From contig JAAAVE010000823.1 in assembly GCA_015679605.1 (NCBI GenBank), positions 2,794-13,122 of the forward strand: a stretch of DNA of 10,329 nucleotides. The letters are read 5' to 3'. Source of the stretch: Podila epigama. Lineage: Eukaryota > Mortierellomycota > Mortierellomycetes > Mortierellales > Mortierellaceae. Below the pieces are notes generated by a model, which searched no databases, was not told where the DNA came from, and saw only the letters and a program-made list of their open reading frames with translations. The position numbers and the translations under genes were made by a program. This document shows, piece after piece, positions 1 to 7,800 of this stretch; within the stretch, counting starts at the first letter, position 1; each line of letters begins with the position of its first letter.

Positions 1-17
1 TTTTTTTTTTTTTTTTT
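1..17. repeat. T17 homopolymer at the window edge
   Basis: Seventeen T on the plus strand start the window, equal to A17 downstream of the methyltransferase stop. It is a simple mononucleotide repeat and may be cut by the window boundary, so its true length is unknown. Confidence -1.
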
Positions 18-114
18 GATCAAGTTATGGGGTTGGATGGCTTTTTTCTAAAGAATATGAACATTCCACTCTATTATTATTATGGGTAGATGGGTAGATA
101 GGAAAACATTATTG
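1..114 (-). terminator. Probable 3' UTR / polyadenylation region of the methyltransferase gene
   Basis: On the minus strand the sequence after the TGA is A/T-rich, with an AATAAT-type element at 113-108 and an AATAATAATA stretch at 84-73. It then runs through GATC into an A17 run at the window edge (T17 at 1-17 on the plus strand). These fit loose fungal polyadenylation signals. There is no exact AATAAA, and the cleavage site cannot be set from sequence. Confidence -1.
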
Positions 115-2932
115 TCACAGCGGCTTTTGAGCCACAAGAATGTAATAATCTAAATAACTCTTGTTCATCTCACATTCACGCACCCAGCTCTGCACCATCG
201 CATCAAACGCTTTCCGTGCCGACGCATCCCGAGGTTGTGACATGTCCTCCAGCAAGACCGACCGCAAATTCTGGAACATCATGACCATGTTCTCTGCCAT
301 CGCTTCACCTACACGACCCCCCCAGCTACCCATTGGAATCGACAGACGCTCCAACTTTACATTCTCGAACCCAATCTCCTTGGACTCACAAAGGCGCTGC
401 ATTCTTTCGCCCGCAAAATCAAAGTCGAGGCCACGCTCCTCTTGCAACAGTCGTGAAATCCATCGCATGACGTCTCGCGTCCGTGGACCTGCACGATGCA
501 CCCGCATACTGGGTTCAAAGAGTTCGATCCATCCACCAGGTTTCAACACGCGATGCAGTTCCTTGAGTGCCACTGGCCAGTCGTCTACAGTCAGTCCGAG
601 GTACAAGAATCGCTGAAAACAAAAGTCAAAGTAATGTTCTGGGAAGGCCAACCTGTTGAGGATATTCGCTTGAGTGAAGAGACAGTTGCTTGGCACTGGT
701 GTATGTGCGCTTGGGAACAGCTGGGAGTTGATGTCGACGCCATAGACTGTAGCACTCGGGTACTCTTTGGCCATTTCCTGCAAGTGGATGTGAGATGTAC
801 GTAAAAAAAAATAATAAATAAAATAAATAAATCATCAGAAATAGAGTATCCTTCCTCCTTCATGTACACGACGAAGACACGGGTGTATATGTGTTGTACA
901 CAGCCTGGACAATACGCACCATGGTCCATTCACCGAGACCACAACCGGAATCCAAGATGCGGCTAATATCGTATCGGATTGGTGCGTGGGCATTTCCACC
1001 ACCAATATACTTCCACAATGCATGCTGACCCTTTTGGCTGCCAAAAAAAAAGAAAACAAACAATGATAAGAATGAAAACTCTAGAGGCTATAGATAGCAT
1101 TTTTAGAGAAAACAAAATACACTCTGTTCGACTTACCTATCATTGACATCAACGCTAATCGTAGAAAGAGTTGAGGAACTGAATCGCTTTCGAGCCGCCA
1201 TCCACTCGAATTGAGGTGGGGGTCGTCGCCGATGGCTTTGACCTTGACCTTGATGTGGGCTTTGGCTTGCTGTTGGGTGAGAAGCCTGAGTTGCTCGTTG
1301 CATCATGTCAGCATCCGAGTCTGCTGTTTCTGTATCTGACAACGAGGTCATCGTCTCGGTTTCATCATCCTCTCCTTCTTGCACCTCGTCCTCTTCGAGC
1401 GACTCGATGAGGGAAAGACCTTGGGGATGGTTCTCGAGCAATGAGCGCAAGGAGGACAAGGTTGAGCTTGGTCGGAGAGTTGAGGTCTCAGAGCCCACTG
1501 GTGCCTGTGCGTGTGTTGCTTGCGCGTCAGAGGAAGAGGAAGAGGACAAGGATGAAGAAGGCGGGGGGATCTTTGTCGATTCCATTGGTGATGACCCAGC
1601 CGTCGAAATGGAAGAAGAAAGCCTTGATGAGGAAACCGAGGATGAGATAGCAGAAGATGAGAGCGAAGTGACCGAGGGTGAATTGAGTTTAGATCGGGAC
1701 ATGACCAGTTTGCCGACACGGGGGTCTTTTAGAGTGGTCGAAGAAGCTGGCGAGATGTGGATCGGGTAGGATGGGGAAGGTAGACCATGCGCGGGATTGA
1801 TACTGTTGCCACCCATATCTGACAGTAACCTAGACTCGGACTCGGTCCGCGATGGTGCTGAGGATGGGGAAAGTGGGACTCCTCCTCTATCGTCAACGGT
1901 GGTGGGACCAAGCGTGGGAGGCGAACGCTGCTGATGCGGCTCACGATTTTGTTGAGCAGACATTAATGCAGCAGCTGCAGTGATCGACCGTGGTCTGGGC
2001 TTTGTTGTTGGGGCCATTGTTGTCTCTGTTGGGCTCGACGAGGAGATGGAGGCACTGTGGAGGCGAGCACTGAGATTGCTCATGCTATGACTACCATGGG
2101 CATGGTGATGGGCACCTCGGGTGACGGTGGTCGATGTGTTGATACGAGGCAAGGGTGTCACACTGCCAGAAGAGTATGTGGTGAGGTTGCTGCGATTGGT
2201 GGTACCATTACCAATCTTGACACTGCTACCTGGAGCCTGGTAATACTGGTTTGGGTGGAAGTTGTATTGGTGAATCATATGTGTCGATGACCGGGTTGGC
2301 TTTTGTTTTAGCCAATCCTTGACTTCTGGTGAAGTGCCTAGGAGATGTAAGCCTGCGTTGTACTGATCTAGTTGTTGCTGTTGTTGTTGTTGTTGCTGTT
2401 CAAGCCTTGAGGGTGAAGTAGCCAGTGTTGAAGTGCGATGTGAAATGTTGATGGGTTCACTATGAAGTGGCTCTGTAAAAGAACGATGGGGAGCATGGTG
2501 TTGGGAAGAGTGATGATCGAGTATCTGATTCTGGTTCTGGTTCAGAGATGGAGAGGTAGACAAGGGTGCTGAAGAGAAGGAGGTGGGGGAGGTTGGTGTC
2601 AAGGGACAATAGTCGGTACCAGCACGGCTATAAAAATCGGCCTGCGAGTAAACATCTGTGGATGTGACGAGGGGTTCACTCATGAGTGGGTGAATACCCT
2701 TTGACGAGGTCGAGTTGGGTTTCTGGCGATGGTTGAAGAAAGACGGTTTGTCCTGACTTTGGTCCAGACCATTGCCCTGCTGGCTCTGACTTTGGCCCTG
2801 GCTGGAAGTTGATTTGCGTGTTGAACGTAACTGCTTTGGAGAGGGGGATGCAGCAGTGGCAGCCTTCTTTCTGGCTCTCCGAGTGAGCAGTTCGTTGACT
2901 TTGTCATTGTCTGCACTTGTGACATTGCCCAT
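115..2932 (-). CDS. Class I SAM-dependent methyltransferase (UMTA/LaeA-like) with long disordered N-terminus; 3 exons
   Basis: Spliced model: exons 2932-1137, 1037-920 and 777-115, giving 858 residues ending in TGA. Introns are 1136-1038 (99 nt, donor GTAAGT, acceptor TTTGGCAG, phase 2) and 919-778 (142 nt, donor GTGCGT, acceptor CTTGCAG, phase 0). The joins rebuild the SAM-binding loop: D628-S-G-C-G-L-G634 in exon 2 continues into EMAKEYPSATVYGVDI in exon 3, where D653 is the expected ribose-binding acid. Further family blocks follow: FPEHYFDFCFQRFLYLGL and ELHRVLKPGGWIELFEP. Residues 1-590 are Ser/Pro/Thr/Gln-rich with a Q9 run (179-187) and are probably disordered. The start at 2932 is chosen for its strong context (ACCATGG) and because the open frame upstream is only CA/CT-rich leader. 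The N-terminus MGNVTS fits N-myristoylation. The substrate cannot be told; related fungal proteins include uncharacterised UMTA methyltransferases and the regulator LaeA. Fold assignment is sure, biological role is not. Confidence -1.
2372..2398 (-). repeat. Polyglutamine codon run (Q9) in the methyltransferase gene
   Basis: Nine consecutive Gln codons, mainly CAA with two CAG, encode residues 179-187 in the disordered N-terminal part. The mixed codons suggest it is fairly stable compared with the pure CAA repeat in the intergenic region. Confidence -1.
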
Positions 2933-3330
2933 GGTTTGTCTTTGTGAATGAATGAGATGTGAATGTGTTTGGGGCGTGTGTTTTCGGATTAGATGTAGAT
3001 GGTGCTGTAGGGATGTGAGAATGGATGCATGGATTGCATGAATGAGTAAAGTGTGGAGTGTGAACAAAGAACAAAGAGCGCAAAGTGAGCGAACGGGGGG
3101 AAAAAAGAAAGAGAAAGAGACACACATGCACTCACACTTACACACACTCACATACATACAGAAAAAGAAAAAATGCTTGATCGATAAAAGAATCCGTTGG
3201 AAGGAAAAGAAAGAAAAAAAGTAAAAAAGTATAAAAGTGTGGGAAGGAAGAGTGCAAGTGCAAGTGCGTGAGAGTGAATGAATGTGTGAATATGTGTGTG
3301 TGTTTGTGTAGGTGTGTGTGTGTGAATGCC
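2933..3330 (-). promoter_or_regulatory. CT/CA-rich 5' leader and likely core promoter of the methyltransferase gene
   Basis: Read on the minus strand, 3330-2933 is dominated by CA repeats (3325-3293 and 3160-3120) and a long CT/T-rich tract (3225-3095), the pattern common upstream of fungal start sites. The only TATA-like string, TATAAAAG, is at 3230-3237 on the plus strand, so it faces away from this gene. The transcription start cannot be placed. Confidence -1.
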
Positions 3331-3399
3331 CAGCCCAATCCATCCATCGCATCCGCATCGATGCCAAATCACTCATCCCCACCATTGTCAAAGAAATCG

Positions 3400-3400
3400 C

Positions 3401-3447
<47 letters not shown>

Positions 3448-3448
3448 A
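3400..3448. repeat. (CAA)n microsatellite, about 16 copies, uninterrupted
   Basis: A pure CAA/AAC trinucleotide run of about 49 bases lies 470 bases upstream of the methyltransferase start. It is flanked by further A/C-rich sequence. It would read as polyglutamine in one frame, but no start codon and protein-like context support translation. Pure runs of this length usually vary between strains. Confidence -1.
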
Positions 3449-3479
3449 ACATAATCAAAACAAAAACACGCATTCAACA

Positions 3480-3563
3480 ACAAGGATAACAAGGACAACC
3501 TGGATAACAAGGACAACAAGGACATCATGGATAACAACAAGGACAACAAAGCTGACAAGGACA
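3480..3563. repeat. 9-bp minisatellite, unit ACAAGGAYA, about nine units
   Basis: Units in order begin at 3480, 3489, 3498, 3507, 3516, 3525, then after a 3-base insertion at 3537, 3546 and 3555. Most are ACAAGGATA or ACAAGGACA; others differ at a few bases (ACCTGGATA, TCATGGATA, ACAAAGCTG). Both the period and the insertion are multiples of three. Confidence -1.
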
Positions 3564-3703
3564 AAACAACAACAACGCAACAACGATGCATTAGACACAA
3601 CAAAAGAAAATAAAAATAAAAATATCCAAAAGGCATTTGAAGGGTTGGTACATACATGAATGAGCGCACCCTTTGTCTGCCTGTCGCCAGTCTGGCAACA
3701 ATG

Positions 3704-3726
3704 GCATCCCAATGGTATCCCAATGG
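3704..3726 (+). promoter_or_regulatory. 11-bp tandem duplication carrying two CCAAT boxes
   Basis: The decamer ATCCCAATGG occurs at 3706-3715 and again at 3717-3726, so CCAAT falls at 3709-3713 and 3720-3724, one helical turn apart. CCAAT is the binding core of the Hap/NF-Y complex in fungi. A just-adjacent CAACCGAAG duplication follows. Function is inferred only from the motif. Confidence -1.
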
Positions 3727-3760
3727 CAACCGAAGCAACCGAAGCAAATTGCAACCTTTG

Positions 3761-3776
3761 CGGGGAATATTCCCGC
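3761..3776. promoter_or_regulatory. Palindrome GGGAATATTCCC with CGG/CCG flanks
   Basis: Positions 3763-3774 form a perfect 12-bp palindrome. It contains GAAnnTTC, the paired unit of a heat shock element, and is flanked by CGG (3761-3763) and CCG (3773-3775) as inverted triplets nine bases apart, the arrangement bound by Zn2Cys6 factors. A third HSE unit would need GAA where GCA is found. Either reading is possible; neither is proved. Confidence -1.
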
Positions 3777-3783
3777 ATTCAAG

Positions 3784-3800
3784 TGTCTGTCTGTCTGTCT
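3784..3800. repeat. (GTCT)n tetranucleotide run, about four copies
   Basis: A short TGTC/GTCT tandem run in the intergenic region, just after the palindrome. No function is suggested by it. Confidence -1.
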
Positions 3801-3873
3801 ATCATTCGAGGCACAACAACAAAAAAAGAGAGTTTGGTCCTTCTTTTCTTTGTTACTCCAACAGCTTTCTGGA

Positions 3874-3985
3874 TACAGTTACAGTTACAGTTACAGTTGC
3901 ACACACACACACACACACACACTCATGCCATGCTCATTCACACACTAACACACACATCCACGCAACGACTGCAACTGTAACTGTA
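3874..3985. repeat. Inverted repeat of YAACTG units around a (CA)n tract
   Basis: On the left, ACAGTT repeats four times in tandem (about 3875-3898). The last 16 bases of that arm, 3886-3901, are the exact reverse complement of 3970-3985. The 68-base spacer holds an uninterrupted (CA) run of about 11 copies at 3900-3922 and more CA-rich sequence. Each ACAGTT/AACTGT unit contains YAACTG, which fits the Myb consensus YAACKG, giving four sites on one strand and two on the other. Confidence -1.
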
Positions 3986-4191
3986 CCCCTCCGGTTAATT
4001 GCCCCCCGTCTGTTAGTTAGTCACCTCGCGGCGTATTTATGACTTTGTGTTCCCTTTGCCATCTCCTCATCTTCATCCCATCCCACACATCACTCCTGGA
4101 ACCCAGAGAACGCGATCTGAGACATTGCGCGCCGCACGCGCGGAGCAAAAAAAAAAATGTTTCTTTCTCCACGCGCAATTTTGAGCTTCGC

Positions 4192-4197
4192 CACGTG
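4192..4197. promoter_or_regulatory. E-box CACGTG
   Basis: A single CACGTG palindrome in GCCACGTGAGC, about 620 bases upstream of the anoctamin start. bHLH factors such as Cbf1 and Pho4 bind this core in fungi. One six-base match is weak evidence on its own. Confidence -1.
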
Positions 4198-4352
4198 AGC
4201 AATTGACCATCAACCATCATCAGGCCACGCCATTTCAAACCATGTACCACTGCTACCACAACCCTTTTTTTCAACACTTTCATACTCGCTCCTGTCTTCT
4301 TTTCTATCCGTATCTCCGTGTCATGGCGTCATGACTGCACCCTCTCCTGGAC

Positions 4353-4414
4353 GTCCCCTCCTTGGCCTAATCTACACCACGGGTCCCCTTCCTGACATAT
4401 AGTCAAGGTCCCCT
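4353..4414 (+). promoter_or_regulatory. Three GTCCCCT copies (STRE-like cluster)
   Basis: GTCCCCT occurs at 4353-4359, 4383-4389 and 4408-4414, and a further CCCCT at 3986-3990. CCCCT is the core of the stress response element bound by Msn2/Msn4-type zinc fingers in yeasts. The cluster lies about 400-460 bases upstream of the anoctamin start and is bracketed by two copies of TCTCCGTG (4313-4320, 4422-4429). Confidence -1.
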
Positions 4415-4627
4415 CAATATGTCTCCGTGACATTTCGGACAAAGAACACAGAGACCAAAAAAACTCATTATGTGGGCCTCAGCGACCTCAGCTCAAAGAA
4501 AATCTAAGCTGCTCTCTCCTGTTCCTCCATACCCTTGCATATCATGCGTACGCGACTCGTATCATCCCATCTGTCCTGCTTTGACAAGTGGTGCACCAGC
4601 ATTGAGCATTGAGTATGGGGGCAGGCA

Positions 4628-4811
4628 TTTTTCTTTTTTTTTTTTCTTTCATTTCTCTTCACTTCACTCCTTCACACATACATACACACTACACTCTCTA
4701 CCTCTAGTTCAACCTCTCAAGTACCAACAAATACACATACACGCTTCTCAACCGTCTCCTTATACTATTACACGCCTCCACACTCCAACTTGTACGTCCT
4801 CAGCTTTTCCA
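4628..4811 (+). promoter_or_regulatory. CT-rich 5' leader of the anoctamin gene
   Basis: A pyrimidine tract with a long T run (from about 4628) is followed by CA/CT-rich sequence up to the chosen ATG. This fits a fungal leader near the transcription start. The sequence is also open in frame with the gene from an ATG at 4470, but its translation is Phe/His/Ser/Thr low complexity, so I treat it as untranslated. Confidence -1.
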
Positions 4812-7800
4812 ATGCCAACTCTTCCTGTCGGTGAACCCGCAATATTAACGAGCGTCGACAACAACACTCTTTCTTCTTCGTCAGAACAGCTAGCCAGTTC
4901 ACATGTTCCTTCAACTTCACAACATAATCCTCGCGATGTCCACAGCCACCAAACACCATCCATCGTCACTCCACAGCCAACCGGGCTCTTGAACCTCCAT
5001 CGACACAGGCATCCATTGCTACCCAGCCTGGAGATAAACTCTCTCTCCCGCACCCCATCACCTTCCAGCTCATCTACACGACAGCGTCCGTCCGAAGAAT
5101 ACAACGCTCATTCCTCAGGGCCCATCTTACACACCTCATCGGATCTGGAACCAAACCCACGGCGGAATCGCCGTCGACACAAAGCTGAAGGTAGCCAGCT
5201 CTCTCCCTATGTCTTCAAGCATTCCCACCCTCCATCGCCAGCTTCTCCTCTAACGCCTACCATGTCAATCAGGTCAAAGGGTAGCAGGAGATCATCACTG
5301 CGCCGTGCTGCCGGATTGTCGGCCGCTGATCAGACCACCGATGATCAAAACCTGAAGGTCATCACAAGGAGAATGAGTAGCTACCGTGTCGTCCACCTAC
5401 TCTACCAAACCGATGCAGATCTTTTTGATGCCATTCAACAGTGGAAGGAAGAACATCCGGGCATGTGGGTTGATCATGCTATCGACGCCTTTGGTAACTC
5501 TCTTTTCTTGATATTCCCCCCTTGTTCATATTCCTTATCCTATCAAGTTGATCCTGGCTACGGCTTCACTCACCATTCATTTTCGCCTTTATGCTCCTTA
5601 GCCGATGCCAAAGGGGCGGATGCGCTGGCGCAACTAGTATATTCCACTGAGGCATTTGATATTATTCTAAAGTACAATTCGACCAGGGCAGACCTGGCAC
5701 ACATCTTCAACCACCAGCCAAAGAATGATCGTTCGCATTGGTCACCATCGCAAATGTCACATCGAGAAGACTCTGAACATACAAAAACAACCGCCACCCT
5801 CAAGGACACCGTTCCAGGCACTACTGACTCAATTCAAAATGACAGTGCGTTCAATACTCAGCGAAACTTCGTGGCAGACAGCGGGCCCTGTCCCCATGGA
5901 GGCTCTGACAAACACCAGTCTCGTCTTTCACATCTTCGAAGCTCGTCCTCAAACCTACTCTCGAGAGCCTTTTCTCTAGGCGCATCAAGGAATCGTAAAG
6001 TCCATACCCCCACCGACAGCCATCACGGGACCCTGGGTCTAAAGCGCTCCAACAGTCTTCCTCATATTACCGTCGCAATCACGTCCCCTGTCGTCAACGA
6101 CTCATTCTCACCCCAACCACTGCCACCACCTTTTCTCTCTGCACCCGACTGCTCCACGGATCTCTTCCCTAGCCCACAAGCTTCAACCATCGTTCCTGAA
6201 CAGACACAGCGGCAGACAATGTCATCAGCCACCATGGCCAACCAAGGACTAGAGTCGAACATAACACTCTCGCCCTTGCCTAGAGATGGTCCTCTAGGCG
6301 ATAACAACCACGATGACCAACAGCAATCTAACCATCACCATGATCATCATCATCATCACCGTCTCCGACGTAGGGGTAATATGCCTAGCAAGGCTAAATT
6401 GAGAGAATGGAAAATTCAGCTTCATAGGCAGGACTATCAATTAGCACTTTTGAAACAAGGCGTTTTTATCGAACTGGAGAAATCAATTGACTCCAAGGCT
6501 GTCTACGTCAAAGTGCTCGCACCTTTCTGGAGGCTTGAGGAAGAAGCACAAAGAACCCATTGTAAAGCAGACCTTGCAGTATGTGTCAAAAAAAAACTAG
6601 TGGATTGGGGCCTTTTTCACTTGTTACTTGATAACCTTCAATGGGCGCGTTTCTATGTTACATTATGATATCGTCTCTTGACATATTGCTTTTTTCTTGT
6701 CTTTTTAATAGAAATCACTTCTTCCATCGATTCCATATGCGTCCCGCATCTTCCCAAGTATCTCACGCTTGTTCCCTTGTCTCGAACAGTCAGGCCTAGA
6801 ACAGAGACGAGAGGCTGTCCTCTTCAAAAAGTCACAATTGAATGAATATCACCTTGCAGAGCCAGGGCGCAAGTGGTCAGACATTGTTCGCCATGCAGGT
6901 GCCATCAACAGTAAAGGACAGCATATGGGATCTCACTGTGGATCAGATGCACGTCCTGGCTTTTTTCAAACAAGTCGAAGAGGATACTTGGTAAAACTAT
7001 CTAAACTGTGTTGGCGGCGCGTCCTTTTTTTTTTTGGTATTGTTATTATTGTCGTCGTATGACTACGGTGTTGATACGCTTCCCTACGTGTTCTCAGGTG
7101 AATAGTATCATGATGCGGACGGACTCGAGGAACAACACCAATGGTAGAAAGATGGGTCTGCGGTCTGCACTACGACGTGGAGCCTACCAGAAACTGTATG
7201 CACTCCATGACGGTCCCGCACGATCAGATTCTCGCTCCCCGCACGATGCCAATTACCGAGACCAGCTGCGGGTCAAGTGGGCAAAGCGATTCTGGCGAAA
7301 CCAGCCGCTTGACCTTGTCAATGCATACTTTGGAGAACGCATCGGCGTCTATTTTGCATGGTTGGGACACTATACACAATGGTTGACGATACCCGCTGCC
7401 GTCGGCATTGCAGTCTTTGTGTTTGGTATCATCAATACAGCCAGGTCAGAAAGAAGGAAGAGAGAAAAACTGTTAGAAATTGAAATTCTATGTTGTTTGC
7501 GTCTCTTTTTTGCCCTCATACAAAATATTCTCTAATTCTTGCTATGGCACTCGTCAACGCTTTCACAAATAGGCTAAAAAAACTCGATGCAACGCCCAAT
7601 GCCTTGTTTGCCATCTTCGACAACGTCCTTACTATGCCGTTCGCCCTCTTCATGTCGATTTGGTCCACGGTGTATATTGAATTTTGGAAGCGTGCGAACC
7701 AATACTATGCTTACCGTTGGAATATGATGGACTATGAACGTGTGGAATTACCTCGAACAGAATTTAGGGCTACCCGCGTACGCTACTCTGCAGTGACTGG

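Larger units (their letters stand above)
2933..4811. promoter_or_regulatory. Shared intergenic region between divergent start codons
   Basis: About 1.9 kb separate the ATG of the methyltransferase (2932, minus) from the ATG of the anoctamin (4812, plus). All open frames here translate to low-complexity His/Thr/Ser/Phe or Gln/Thr repeats and show no domain, so I see no gene. The region must hold both promoters and both 5' leaders. It is unusually rich in simple repeats and motif clusters, listed separately. Confidence -1.

Noticed and set aside
1-17. T17 as the poly(A) tail of a retrocopy
   Set aside because: The adjacent gene has introns, and no target-site duplication is visible; a simple homopolymer is enough.
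161-804. Plus-strand open frames across the methyltransferase domain
   Set aside because: They overlap exon 3, whose minus-strand translation has clear methyltransferase motifs, and they show no domain of their own.
1305-1769. Antisense open frame rich in Ser and Glu
   Set aside because: It is the complement of the Ser-rich coding exon of the methyltransferase; TCN/AGN codons give such open mirror frames.
3230-3237. TATAAAAG as a TATA box
   Set aside because: It points toward the plus strand, about 1.6 kb from the anoctamin start, and the minus-strand reading is not a good TATA box for the methyltransferase.
2933-3391. Upstream extension of the methyltransferase open frame to 3391
   Set aside because: The added 153 residues are His/Thr/Phe/Leu low complexity from CA/CT repeats. 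The ATG at 2932 has a near-ideal context and starts normal-looking protein.
3268-3659. Plus-strand open frames with polyglutamine or polythreonine
   Set aside because: They come from the (CAA)n and 9-bp repeats and lack any conserved segment.
3656-4042. Three overlapping plus-strand open frames around the CA repeat
   Set aside because: The translations are repeat-driven (His-Thr runs) in all frames, which is typical of non-coding CA tracts.
4613-4709. Possible intron in the anoctamin 5' leader (GTATGG...CCTCTAG)
   Set aside because: Ends and pyrimidine tract fit, but no coding frame tests it and the CT-rich leader would look the same by chance. Transcript data would decide.
6899-6990. A protein-like alternative frame in anoctamin exon 3 (VPSTVKDSIWDLTVDQ...), suggesting a frameshift
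   Set aside because: The main frame gives FFQTSRRGYLV and joins NSIMMRT in the next exon in phase 0, matching the family pattern. The other frame needs a frame change with no intron to supply it.
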